DNA from: Kitasatospora aureofaciens
Lineage (GTDB): Bacteria > Actinomycetota > Actinomycetes > Streptomycetales > Streptomycetaceae
Assembly (NCBI RefSeq): GCF_001188955.3
Contig: NZ_JPRF03000045.1
Coordinates: 1-58,634 of the forward strand
Reading direction: 5' to 3'
DNA: 58,634 nt
Within the stretch, counting starts at the first letter, position 1, and every line of letters starts with the position of its first letter. Under the pieces are notes generated by a model, which saw only the letters and a list, made by a program, of their open reading frames with translations, ran no database searches and had not been told where the DNA came from. Positions 50,814 to 58,634 of this stretch are shown here, in pieces. The position numbers were made by a program, and so were the translations under genes.

Positions 50814-52012
50814 CGCGTTCTCCTCTCCGACGGCTGCGGGACCTCGCGGAGCAGCCGTTCCACCTGGGTGGCGGCGCGGGCCGCGCCGCCGGCCGCCCGG
50901 AAGGAAGCGGCGATACGCCGGGCGGCGGCGCGGTGCCCGGGGTCGTCCAGCACCATGTCCACGGCCTGGCCGAGGCGGTCCGCGCTGCTGCGGCCGAAGC
51001 GCACCCGCACACCGGCGCCGGCCGCCACCACCTGGCCGGCGACTACCGGCTGGTCGTCCCGGATCGGCGCGACCACCAGCGGCACGCCGTGCCACAGTGC
51101 CTCGCAGACCGTGTTGTGCCCGGCGTGGCAGACCACGGCCGAGCAGTGCGCCAGCAGCTGGAGCTGCGGCACGAACGGCAGCACCAGGACGTCCGGGTCG
51201 GCCGCCGGCTCGCCGAGGACGCAGCCGGGGTCGACGATCACCGCCTGGAGGCGGTCGGACCGGGCCCGCAAGGCCGTCTGGCCATCCGCCAGGAAGGCCG
51301 CGCCGACGTCGGTGTTGGCCGTGCCGAGGGTGACCAGCACGGTGGCCCGGTCCGGGTCCAGCCACTCCCACGGGAACGCCGTGGAGGCCGGGCGTCCGGC
51401 GATCGAGGGGCCGACGAAGCAGACCTGGCGGTCTGCCTGCGGGCCGGCCAACTCGGCCGTGGTGAAGGCGAGGACGAGGTGCGGGGAGAAGCGCGGATCG
51501 GCGGCGCCGGCCGGGTCGCCGAGGCGGTGGCGCAGGTCGGTCAGCAGGCCGGAGATCCACGCCTCGACGAGCGGCATGCCGTCCAGCGCTCCGGTGAACT
51601 CGGCGGAGGTGGTCGCCGAGGTGGCCCACGGCAGGCCGAGCCGCTCGGCGACCAGCGGGCCGGCCAGCGCCTGCTGGTCGACCACCAGGAGGTCGGGCTC
51701 GAAGTCGGTCACCGCCGCAGCCACTCCGGGAGCCATTGCCTCGGCGAGCGGGACCAGGAAGTCCTCCCAGAGGAACTTCAGCGCCGCCGTGCCGCGCAGC
51801 TCCGGCGGCCGTCGCACGGCGCTGCCGGGCTCTGCTCCGGGAGCGACCGCACAGGGGAACACCTCGGCCGCCGGCCCGGCGAGCGGGCGGACCAGCTCCG
51901 GCAGTCCGGCCCAGGCGACCGTGTGCCCGCGAGCGGCGAGCTCGGCCGCGACGCCCACGGTCGGGTTGACGTGCCCGACCAGCGGCGGGACGACGAACAG
52001 CACCCGGCTCAC
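50810..52012 (-). CDS. GT1-family (MGT-type) glycosyltransferase
   Basis: 400 residues from GTG 52012 with AGGAGC upstream, overlapping the hydrolase stop by 4 bp. It has the GT-B pattern: N-terminal VVPPLVGHVNPTVGVAAEL and C-terminal FVPQLQLLAHCSAVVCHAGH followed by NTVCEALWHGVPLVV. Family members transfer sugars from nucleotide sugars to small molecules. It probably glycosylates the PKS product. The sugar is not identifiable. Confidence 0.9.
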   Translation of the reverse strand: MSRVLFVVPPLVGHVNPTVGVAAELAARGHTVAWAGLPELVRPLAGPAAEVFPCAVAPGAEPGSAVRRPPELRGTAALKFLWEDFLVPLAEAMAPGVAAAVTDFEPDLLVVDQQALAGPLVAERLGLPWATSATTSAEFTGALDGMPLVEAWISGLLTDLRHRLGDPAGAADPRFSPHLVLAFTTAELAGPQADRQVCFVGPSIAGRPASTAFPWEWLDPDRATVLVTLGTANTDVGAAFLADGQTALRARSDRLQAVIVDPGCVLGEPAADPDVLVLPFVPQLQLLAHCSAVVCHAGHNTVCEALWHGVPLVVAPIRDDQPVVAGQVVAAGAGVRVRFGRSSADRLGQAVDMVLDDPGHRAAARRIAASFRAAGGAARAATQVERLLREVPQPSERRTR

Positions 52013-52860
52013 ACCAGGCTCCTCTTGGCCACCGCGGGTTGCAGCCGCCGCCCGGCCTGCGGGCCGCGCAGCGCGACGCCGTGCCCGGCGAACCAGGAAA
52101 GCGTCAACTCGCGTACCACATCCGGTGCTTCGATGAGGATGGAGTGCTCCTGGCCCGGCACCACGACGCTGCGGCAGTCGGGCAGCAGGGCGTCCAGCCA
52201 GGCGGCCTGGTCGGCCAGGTCGGACTCGCTGCCGTAGACGGCCAGGACCGGGCAGTGGATCGCCCGCAGTTCCGCTTCGGCGGGCAGCCGACTCGCCGGG
52301 ATGTCCCGGGCCAGCGAGGTGCCGGCCAGCAGCGCCCCGGCCGAGCGGGCCAGCCGGGCGGTGTGCGCGCCGCGCTGGGTGGCGACCCAGGCGAGGGTGT
52401 CCTCGTCGCGCAGGTGCTGCTCGGAGCGCCGCAGGATGCCGTCCAGCTTGCCGGCCCACCCGGGTGAGGCCGGCTCCGACTCGATCGCGAGGATGCAGGC
52501 CACCTGGGACGGCCGGCGGGAGGCCAGGCCGAAGGCCACCGTGCCGCCGAAGGAGTTGCCGACCAGGTGCACCCGGTCGGTGACGGCCAGCCGGTCCAGC
52601 AGCCGCTCCAGATCGCCGACGAACTGCTCCAGCCGGTAGCCGGCGGGCGGCCGGGCGGTGCGGCCGTGGCCGCGCTGGTCGTACATCAGCACCTCGACGC
52701 CGGCCGCGGCGAGGGCGGGAGCGAGGGTGAAGTAGAAGCTGGCGAGGCTGTCCGTGAGCAGCCCGTGCAGCAGGACGGCCGTGGCGGCGGGCGGACGGCC
52801 GTCCTGCGGGCCGAGCCGCTGCACGTGGCAGCGCAGGCCGTCGAGGTCGACGAAGGTCAT
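52009..52860 (-). CDS. Alpha/beta hydrolase, possible release or tailoring enzyme of the PKS
   Basis: 283 residues from ATG 52860, two bases after the ACP stop. The oxyanion block is LLHGLLTDSLASFYF, the nucleophile elbow VGNSFGGTVAFGL (Ser present), the acid near VYGSESDLADQ and the His in PGQEHSILIEAP. Position between the ACP and the glycosyltransferase suggests a discrete thioesterase-like step, since the PKS has no TE. A simple esterase is also possible. Confidence 0.83.
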   Translation of the reverse strand: MTFVDLDGLRCHVQRLGPQDGRPPAATAVLLHGLLTDSLASFYFTLAPALAAAGVEVLMYDQRGHGRTARPPAGYRLEQFVGDLERLLDRLAVTDRVHLVGNSFGGTVAFGLASRRPSQVACILAIESEPASPGWAGKLDGILRRSEQHLRDEDTLAWVATQRGAHTARLARSAGALLAGTSLARDIPASRLPAEAELRAIHCPVLAVYGSESDLADQAAWLDALLPDCRSVVVPGQEHSILIEAPDVVRELTLSWFAGHGVALRGPQAGRRLQPAVAKRSLV

Positions 52861-52862
52861 GG

Positions 52863-53189
52863 TCAGGCCCGTTCTCCGGGCTGGAGTCGGTCGACCACGT
52901 ACTCGACCAGGCGGCCGACGGTCAGGCCGATGATCTCGTCGAGTTCCATGCCCGCGACGAACTCGGCGAAGTTGATCCGGTCGCCCCAGCGCTCCCGCAG
53001 CTGTCCGGCCAGTGTGACCAGGTCGATGCTCTCCAGGCCGAGGTCCTCGGTGAACCGCGTCTGCATGGTGACCTCGGCGTCGCCCAGGCCGCAATCGTCG
53101 AGCACCACGGTCAGCATGCCGGCGAGCTCGGCCAGGACCTCCGGCTCGGTGGGCGGGCGCAGGCCCGTGGGGTGTTCGCTGATGGTCAC
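52863..53189 (-). CDS. Stand-alone acyl carrier protein
   Basis: 108 residues. The phosphopantetheine site is EDLGLESIDLVTL with S54. An acidic helical protein of carrier size with a short N-terminal extension. Its ATG overlaps the PKS stop (ATGA), so the two are translationally coupled. The KS-AT-DH-PPTase protein contains no carrier domain of its own, making this ACP, or one in the cut-off upstream protein, its partner. Confidence 0.85.
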   Translation of the reverse strand: MTISEHPTGLRPPTEPEVLAELAGMLTVVLDDCGLGDAEVTMQTRFTEDLGLESIDLVTLAGQLRERWGDRINFAEFVAGMELDEIIGLTVGRLVEYVVDRLQPGERA

Positions 53190-56100
53190 TTGGCTCGGTT
53201 CCCTTCAGGATGCTCGGGGTGGTGGGAATGGTCGAGGTCGTCGGTGGTCCAGGCCACCACGTACTGCCGGGGCGGCAGGTCGGGTGGGCTGCTGAGGCGG
53301 GTGCAGCGCACCCGGTGGGTGCGGGGGCCGTCGGGCCCGACGACGGCGACGAGCAGCGCGGACGGTTCCGCGGCGACCACCGTGAAGTCGCGCGGTCGGC
53401 CGCTGAGTCCGGTCCGCTCGGCCTTGGCCGCGGCCTCCTTCGCGGCCCAGAACCGGGTGAACCACAGAGCCTCGGGCTCGCCGTCGCCGGCCCGGCAGGC
53501 GGCCAGCAGCTCCAGCTCCGCCTGGCCGAGCGCGACCTGGAGGGTCTCGGCCGGGCGCGGAGTGACTTCCTCGATGTCGATGCCGACGCGGGGTACGCCA
53601 GCGGGCCGGGCCGGTCTGGCGACGGCCACCGCGATCTCCGGGCGGTGGGCCAGCGAGACCTCCAGCTCGGGCAGCCGCAGGCCGTGAAGGCCGCGGACCA
53701 GGGGTCGGCCGGACGGGTCGTTGAGTACCTCGATCTCGGCGGGGAACGGCCGGCGTCCGTCCTCGGCCCACAGCAGGCGTCGGATCGCGTCCTTCGCCGC
53801 GATCCGGCCCAGCAGCCAGGCCCGGCGCGTCCGGGGCGGCTGTTGCTCGTATCGGGCGCGCTCGGCGGAGCCCAGGTGGTTGCGCATGATCAGGTCGCGG
53901 GAGGCGAGATCCGGCCAGCGCTCGTGCAGCAGCACCCAGCCGCCGGGCTGCGGCCGGGAGAGCGTCGCGCGCTCCACGAAGCGTTCGGTCGGTCTGGTGT
54001 CGGGATGGCTGTCGAAGCGGCGGTCCTGCCAGCCCTGCACCTGCGCCCAGACCCGGCCGCCGGACTGCAGTTGCACCTCGGCTTCGAGGGTGTCGTCGGT
54101 CAGGGCGGTGATCCGGATGTGGCAGGGGAGCCGGGTGCCGGGCTCGGGTGGCGGCCCGTAGAAGCACAGTCGGCGGATGCCGACCGGGAAGACCACGGAA
54201 CGGTCGGTGCGGGTGGCCATGATCCAATAGCCGAGCAGCTGGCCGACGTTGTCGAGCAGCGCGCCCGGGGCGGCGGGTACCGTGATCACGCCGCGGACGT
54301 GGTTCTCGCCGATCGCGGTCAGTTCGGTCACGCCCTGGAACGCCGGGCCATGGAACATCCAGCGCTCTTGGTAGAGCCCGGCGGCGGTGAGGTCCGGGGT
54401 TCGTTCGGCGGTGGGTTGCACCGGCCAGGGGGCGGGCGGCTGATCGTACCGATGCGTCAGTTCGACCGTGCCGTTGGCGAATTTGCCGAAGAAGGCGGCG
54501 AGGCGGCCCGGCCCGGCGTCCTTGAGGGTGATCTCCACGTCCAGCGGCGTGGCAGCCGGTACCCACTGCTCGAACCGCAGGTCGGACAGCGCGGCGGTGA
54601 CCCGCTCTGGGTCGGCCCGCTCGGCGGCGTCCATCAGGTGCTGGATGATCGTGGTGGCGGGGACCACCGGCCAGCGGTCCGACACCTCGGGCCAGCCCGG
54701 CCGTTGGCGGAAGAAGCAGTGGTCCAGCAAGTACGGCATGGTGTCCACGGAGATCCGCAGCCTGCCGGCCCGGGGCGGTTCGGTCCGCGGTGTCGCGAGT
54801 GCCGGGGCGGGGCTGAACCGCCGTCGCGCGCCGATCAGTTCGGCCGCCGTCCGCTCGGTCTCCCGTAGCAGCGCGCCGAGTTCGGCCGCCACCGGGAAGC
54901 GGGCCGCGAGCGCGGCCAGTTCGCCGACCGGCGGCGTGGACACCGTCCCTGCGGCCGGACCCAGTTCGGATCGCAGGATGGTGAGCGCGGTCGGGTCCAG
55001 CGAGACCAGCGCGCTGTCGAGGTCGACCGGTACGGCCGGGTGCGGGCGTTGCTCGGGGGCGGTGGGCAGCAGGGCGGCGGCGTCCGGCGAGGCGCCGTCC
55101 GCCCAGAGCGCCGCGGCGACCCGGCGCAGTTGCGCCAGCCCGTCCCGGTGCGGGGAGTTGGCGGCGACGACCAGGTGTTCGCGCTTGCCCAGGGTGTCGC
55201 CCACCAGTGAGCCCAGCTGCCCGGTGCCGACCTGGACGAAGGCTCGGAACCCGGCCTCGTACATCGCCTCGACCAGCGGCCGGAATCGGACCGGCTCCAG
55301 AAGGTGACGCAGGAACAGCGTACGCACCTCGGCCTCACCGGCCGGGAAGGGCGCCGCGGTCGTCCCCGACCACACCGGCACGGTGGGCCGGTGGAGTTCG
55401 AAGCGCTCGGCGGCCTCCCGGATCGGCGCAAGGTACGGCCCCAGCATCGGGGTGTGGAAGCCCGACTGGAACGGCAGTACCTGGCCGAGGATGCCGCGGG
55501 CGCGGAAGTGCCGGACCATCTCGGCGACCGGCTGCTCCGGGCCGCAGACGATCGCCTGCTGCGGCGCATTGTCGTGCGACAGCACCACCTCCGCCAGGCC
55601 CTCCACCGTCGCCAGCGCATCGAGCACCTCGGCCGCCGAGGTGCCGAGGGCGGCGAAGGCGAGGCCGGGAACGTGCAGCGAGGCGGGGTCGAAGGTGTCC
55701 AGGAAGGAGTCCACCGCGGCGCCGGAGTGCAGCCCGGCGCAGATCATCGCCGTCCACTCGCCGACGCTGTGCCCGGCGACGCCGTCCGGCCGCACGCCGA
55801 TCCGGCGCAGCGCGGCGTCCAGCAGTCGGCCGACACCGACCACGCCGGCGCCGTGCCGGGCGACGTCGCCCACCTGTGCGGTGTCGGCGCCGAGTGGGCG
55901 GGGCAGGCCGAAGTGGTCGGCCACCTCCGTCACCCGGGGGGTGAACTCGCCCTCCAGCCCGGGGAAGAGGAACGCCACCCGCCCGGCCGCGTGCTCCCCG
56001 AGCAGGGGGTGCGGTGCGAACCAGACGTCGTTGCGCCCGCGCCAGGCCCGGCCGCGGCTCACCGCCCGCCGGGCCAGCGCCAGCCGCTCGGCGGTCGGGT

Positions 56101-57712
56101 CGACGATCGCCACCCGGCAGCGCGGCGCGGGTCCGCCCCGCTCGGGCAGGCCGGCGGCCAGGACGGCGGAGTCCCCGGCCGCCAGCAGCTGCGCCAGCTG
56201 CTCCGGCCCGTCGGCGGCCAGCCGCAGCACCCGCTCTGGCTCGGCCACGACAGCCGGCCGCACGGGCGCAAGAGCGGGCGAGGAGCCTGCATCGGGGGCC
56301 TGCTCCAGTACCACGTGGGCGTTGATACCGCCGAAGCCGAAGGCGTTCACCGCCGCGCGCCGCGGGCCCGGACCGGGCTCCCAGGGCTGTGCCGCGCCGA
56401 TGGTGCGAAAGCGTGTCGCGGCCAGGGCCGGGTGCGGGTCGTCGCAGTGCAGCGTGGGCAGCAGCAGCCCGTGGTACACCGCGAGCGCCGCCTTGACGAG
56501 GCCCGCGATGCCGGCGGCCGGCATGGTGTGGCCGATCATCGACTTGACCGAGCCGAGTACCGAGCGCTCCGAACCCTCCGACGCCCGGCCGAACACTGCA
56601 GCCAGCGTGGTGAGTTCGGCGGCGTCGCCGGCCGGGGTCGCGGTGCCGTGCGCCTCCAGCAGGCCGAGCGCGCCGGGCGCGGCCGGGTCGAGCCCGGCCG
56701 CCTGCCAGGCCGCCCGCACCGCCCGGCTCTGCCCGCCGGGGTCGGGGTTGGTGAGCCCGGCCGTCCGGCCGTCGCCGGCCACCCCGGTGCCCCGGATCAC
56801 CGCGTAGACGCGGTCCCCGTCGCGCTCGGCATCAGCGAGCCGCTTGAGCACCACCACGCCGGTGCCCTCGCCGATCAGGATGCCGTCGGCCTGCCGGTGG
56901 AACGGGCGGATCCGCTGGCTCGGCGAGAGCGCCCGCAGCTGGGCGAACACGCTCCACAGCGTGACGTCGTGGCAGTGGTGCACCCCGCCCGCGAGGACCG
57001 CGTCGCAGCGTCCGGTCGCCAGCTCGCCCACCGCCTGGTCCACCGCGACGAGCGACGACGCGCAGGCCGCGTCCACGGTGTAGGCGGGGCCGCGCAGGTC
57101 GAGCCGGTTGGCCAGCCGGGAGGCAGCCAGGTTCGGCACCAGGCCGATCGCCGACTCCGGCCGGTCAGGCCCCAGTCGCTGCACGAACACCTCGCGCACG
57201 CGGTTCAGTTGAGGCGGCGTCAGTTCCGGCAGCAGCTCGCCCAGGGTGCGGACCAGCTGGTGAGCGCTGCGCACGCGCTGGTCGAGCCGGACCAGGCCCG
57301 GCGTCAGGTACCCGCCGCGGCCCAGCACCACCCCGACCCGGTCGCGGTCCGGGAGGCGGTCGGCTCCGCCGGCGTCCGCGATGGCCGCCGCGGCGACCTG
57401 GAGCGCGATCAGCTGGTCGGGCTCGGTGCCGGCGAGCGAGTTCGGCATCAGGCCGAACCGGGTCGGCTGCACCTCGGCCAGCCCGTCGACGAAGCCGCCG
57501 CGCCGGCAGTACAGCCGGTCCGGCGCGGCCGGCCCGAAGGCGGCCTCCGGGTCGTAGTACTCCGCGTCCCAACGCCCCTCGGGGACGTCCGTGATCGCGT
57601 CGACGCCGTCGACCAGGTTCCGCCAGTAGGCCGCCAGGTCGGGCGCGCCGGGCAGCAGTACGGCCATGCCCACCACCGCCACAGGGGGAAGCTGGGTTCC
57701 GATCAGGGCCAC
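53186..57712 (-). CDS. Iterative-type PKS protein: KS-AT-DH-PPTase
   Basis: 1508 residues. KS: VDAACASSL with C217, then EAHGTATP and SMIGHTMPAAG. AT: VAGHSVGEW with S649 and QSGFHTPM. The DH/product-template region from about 990 has a His in LLDHCFF and an Asp in LLDNVGQLLGYW. The C-terminus is an Sfp/AcpS-type PPTase (GIDIEEV and FWAAKEAAAKAERTG). A terminal PPTase next to a DH is characteristic of enediyne PksE and related PUFA-synthase-like systems. No ACP, KR or TE is present here; the KR is on the neighbouring gene 7 bp upstream. A polyene or fatty acyl chain is the likely product. Confidence 0.92.
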   Translation of the reverse strand: MALIGTQLPPVAVVGMAVLLPGAPDLAAYWRNLVDGVDAITDVPEGRWDAEYYDPEAAFGPAAPDRLYCRRGGFVDGLAEVQPTRFGLMPNSLAGTEPDQLIALQVAAAAIADAGGADRLPDRDRVGVVLGRGGYLTPGLVRLDQRVRSAHQLVRTLGELLPELTPPQLNRVREVFVQRLGPDRPESAIGLVPNLAASRLANRLDLRGPAYTVDAACASSLVAVDQAVGELATGRCDAVLAGGVHHCHDVTLWSVFAQLRALSPSQRIRPFHRQADGILIGEGTGVVVLKRLADAERDGDRVYAVIRGTGVAGDGRTAGLTNPDPGGQSRAVRAAWQAAGLDPAAPGALGLLEAHGTATPAGDAAELTTLAAVFGRASEGSERSVLGSVKSMIGHTMPAAGIAGLVKAALAVYHGLLLPTLHCDDPHPALAATRFRTIGAAQPWEPGPGPRRAAVNAFGFGGINAHVVLEQAPDAGSSPALAPVRPAVVAEPERVLRLAADGPEQLAQLLAAGDSAVLAAGLPERGGPAPRCRVAIVDPTAERLALARRAVSRGRAWRGRNDVWFAPHPLLGEHAAGRVAFLFPGLEGEFTPRVTEVADHFGLPRPLGADTAQVGDVARHGAGVVGVGRLLDAALRRIGVRPDGVAGHSVGEWTAMICAGLHSGAAVDSFLDTFDPASLHVPGLAFAALGTSAAEVLDALATVEGLAEVVLSHDNAPQQAIVCGPEQPVAEMVRHFRARGILGQVLPFQSGFHTPMLGPYLAPIREAAERFELHRPTVPVWSGTTAAPFPAGEAEVRTLFLRHLLEPVRFRPLVEAMYEAGFRAFVQVGTGQLGSLVGDTLGKREHLVVAANSPHRDGLAQLRRVAAALWADGASPDAAALLPTAPEQRPHPAVPVDLDSALVSLDPTALTILRSELGPAAGTVSTPPVGELAALAARFPVAAELGALLRETERTAAELIGARRRFSPAPALATPRTEPPRAGRLRISVDTMPYLLDHCFFRQRPGWPEVSDRWPVVPATTIIQHLMDAAERADPERVTAALSDLRFEQWVPAATPLDVEITLKDAGPGRLAAFFGKFANGTVELTHRYDQPPAPWPVQPTAERTPDLTAAGLYQERWMFHGPAFQGVTELTAIGENHVRGVITVPAAPGALLDNVGQLLGYWIMATRTDRSVVFPVGIRRLCFYGPPPEPGTRLPCHIRITALTDDTLEAEVQLQSGGRVWAQVQGWQDRRFDSHPDTRPTERFVERATLSRPQPGGWVLLHERWPDLASRDLIMRNHLGSAERARYEQQPPRTRRAWLLGRIAAKDAIRRLLWAEDGRRPFPAEIEVLNDPSGRPLVRGLHGLRLPELEVSLAHRPEIAVAVARPARPAGVPRVGIDIEEVTPRPAETLQVALGQAELELLAACRAGDGEPEALWFTRFWAAKEAAAKAERTGLSGRPRDFTVVAAEPSALLVAVVGPDGPRTHRVRCTRLSSPPDLPPRQYVVAWTTDDLDHSHHPEHPEGNRAK

Positions 57713-57719
57713 CGCGCTG

Positions 57720-58634
57720 TCACCAGCCTGACGCGGTGTAGACCACGGACGGTACCGATTCCTCGCCCCAGGCCAGCTCGCGCAGTAGTGCCAGCGTGCC
57801 CGCGTCCGGATCGATCAGCCGTACGCCCCGCCGCCGGTAGTCCCGGGCCAGTTCCTCGGAGACCATGCCGCCGTGTGCTCCGGACGGCGCCCACGGGCCC
57901 CAGTGGACGGTCAGCGCCCGGCCGCCGGTCCGCAGCGTCCAGCGGGCGCCCAGCTCCTCCAGTGCGTCGTTCGCCGCGGCGTAGTCGGCCTGGCCGCGGT
58001 TGCCCAGCGCGGCCGCGATGCTGCCGAACAGCACGGTGAACCGCGGCCGCGCTGGGAGTTCGGCCAGCGCGTCGAGCAGGGCGGCGGCGCCGTGCGCCTT
58101 GGTGGCGAAGACCCGCCGGAACGACTCCGGGTCCTTCTCCGCCAGCACCTTGTCCTCGATCACGCCCGCGGCATAGACCACGCCGTCCAGCCGGCCGTAC
58201 TCGGCGTGCACCTCCTTGACGGCCTGCCGGAGGGCGGCCGGATCGGCGGCGTTCACCGTCCGGTAGCGGGCCGGCGAGCCCAGCGCGGACAGCTCGTCGA
58301 GCGTCGCCGCGACCTCGCGCCCGGCCAGCAGGCGGGACGCCGCGGCGTCGACCTTCGGCAACGGGACGCCCTGCCGGGCGAGTGCGGCCCGTAGCGCGGA
58401 ACGGTCGCGGGCGGCGGCCGTCGCCGGGTCCTCGGGGCCCTCCGGGGCGGCGGTCCGGCCCAGCAGCTCCAGCCGGCAGTGGCCGGCTGCGGCGAGCGTC
58501 GCCGCGAACCGCGCGGTGATCCCGCGCGCGCCGCCGACCAGCAGCACCACGGCGTCGCGGTCCAGCCCCAGCGCGGCGGCCTCCGCCACGCCGTCGTCGG
58601 CCGGGCCGGCACCGGTGCGGCCCAGCACGCCGAG
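57720..58634 (-). CDS. PKS ketoreductase domain, C-terminal part; gene runs off the window
   Basis: The visible 304 codons form a KR domain: VVLLVGGARGITARFAATL (NADPH binding), FTVLFGSIAAALGNRGQ with Ser, and ADYAAANDALEEL with the catalytic Tyr. The frame is open to the right edge, so the real protein is longer and probably carries KS, AT and ACP domains upstream, as in PfaA-like proteins. The stop is 7 bp before the KS-AT-DH-PPTase start. The PKS is therefore split over at least two proteins. Confidence 0.85.
   Translation of the reverse strand, partial: LGVLGRTGAGPADDGVAEAAALGLDRDAVVLLVGGARGITARFAATLAAAGHCRLELLGRTAAPEGPEDPATAAARDRSALRAALARQGVPLPKVDAAASRLLAGREVAATLDELSALGSPARYRTVNAADPAALRQAVKEVHAEYGRLDGVVYAAGVIEDKVLAEKDPESFRRVFATKAHGAAALLDALAELPARPRFTVLFGSIAAALGNRGQADYAAANDALEELGARWTLRTGGRALTVHWGPWAPSGAHGGMVSEELARDYRRRGVRLIDPDAGTLALLRELAWGEESVPSVVYTASGW

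Noticed and set aside
55304..58039. A 911-codon + strand frame opposite the PKS
   Set aside because: Shadow of the PKS; composition is low-complexity and it contradicts intact KS, AT and PPTase motifs on the other strand.
53186..58634. Enediyne biosynthetic cluster
   Set aside because: The terminal DH-PPTase is enediyne-like, but the KR is on another protein, the ACP is separate, and no enediyne companion genes are seen in the visible part.
1..58634. CRISPR arrays, tRNA or rRNA genes, insertion sequences
   Set aside because: No regularly spaced repeats, tRNA-like cloverleaf, rRNA stretches, transposase motifs or terminal inverted repeats were noticed on either strand.

Overview
The window is about 58.6 kb of very high-GC DNA with strong third-position G/C bias. 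Gene content points to an actinomycete, most likely Streptomycetaceae (Streptomyces or Kitasatospora): a DUF6230/DUF6114 pair, a short secreted transglycosylase, a LAL-type LuxR regulator and dense overlapping biosynthetic operons. No rRNA, tRNA, insertion sequence or CRISPR array was recognised.

Region A (1-21915, all + strand) is a compact biosynthetic gene cluster built around nitrogen-nitrogen bond formation. Its core is a lysine N6-hydroxylase, a D-amino-acid-oxidase-like flavoenzyme and a cupin/methionyl-tRNA-synthetase-like hydrazine synthetase. This is the three-gene cassette known from s56-p1 and triacsin, which makes hydrazinoacetic acid from lysine and glycine. Here the synthetase also carries a C-terminal carrier domain. 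Around the cassette lie a Cy-A-T NRPS module without thioesterase, an AMP-dependent ligase with a free carrier protein, an acyl-CoA-dehydrogenase-like enzyme, a heme-oxygenase-like diiron enzyme (5' end unclear), an unusual P450, an ATP-grasp ligase, a GNAT, a C45-type Ntn hydrolase, a phosphopantetheinyl transferase and an MFS exporter. A Lys1/Lys9-like saccharopine dehydrogenase pair could turn the spent lysine skeleton back into lysine. The overall logic resembles azaserine (alpha-diazo ester) biosynthesis, but my reading of the A-domain code is cysteine-like, so the product may be new.

Region B (22211-26381) holds small envelope or secreted genes and an AraC regulator. Region C (26501-33184, - strand) is a CUT1 sugar ABC transporter operon, an alpha/beta hydrolase that has lost its nucleophile serine, and a large LAL regulator. 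Region D (33896-45136) is a patchwork of stress and detoxification genes: a second AraC regulator, a glyoxalase-like secreted protein, a chloroperoxidase-type hydrolase, a Dps protein, a YaaH-family membrane protein, DoxX, an isochorismatase-like hydrolase, a luciferase-like monooxygenase with its FMN reductase, an amidohydrolase and a DUF1275 protein. Several strong hairpins separate these units.

Region E (45298-49596, - strand) has a lipoprotein, a large secreted beta-propeller protein, and a BlaI-type repressor beside a shortened M56 (BlaR1-like) membrane protein. Region F (49722 to the right edge, - strand) is the end of a second cluster: a KR-containing PKS running off the window, a KS-AT-DH-PPTase protein, an ACP, an alpha/beta hydrolase, a glycosyltransferase and a methyltransferase. 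This is PUFA-synthase/enediyne-like iterative PKS architecture split over two proteins. Functions are inferred from motifs read by eye; no database search was run.
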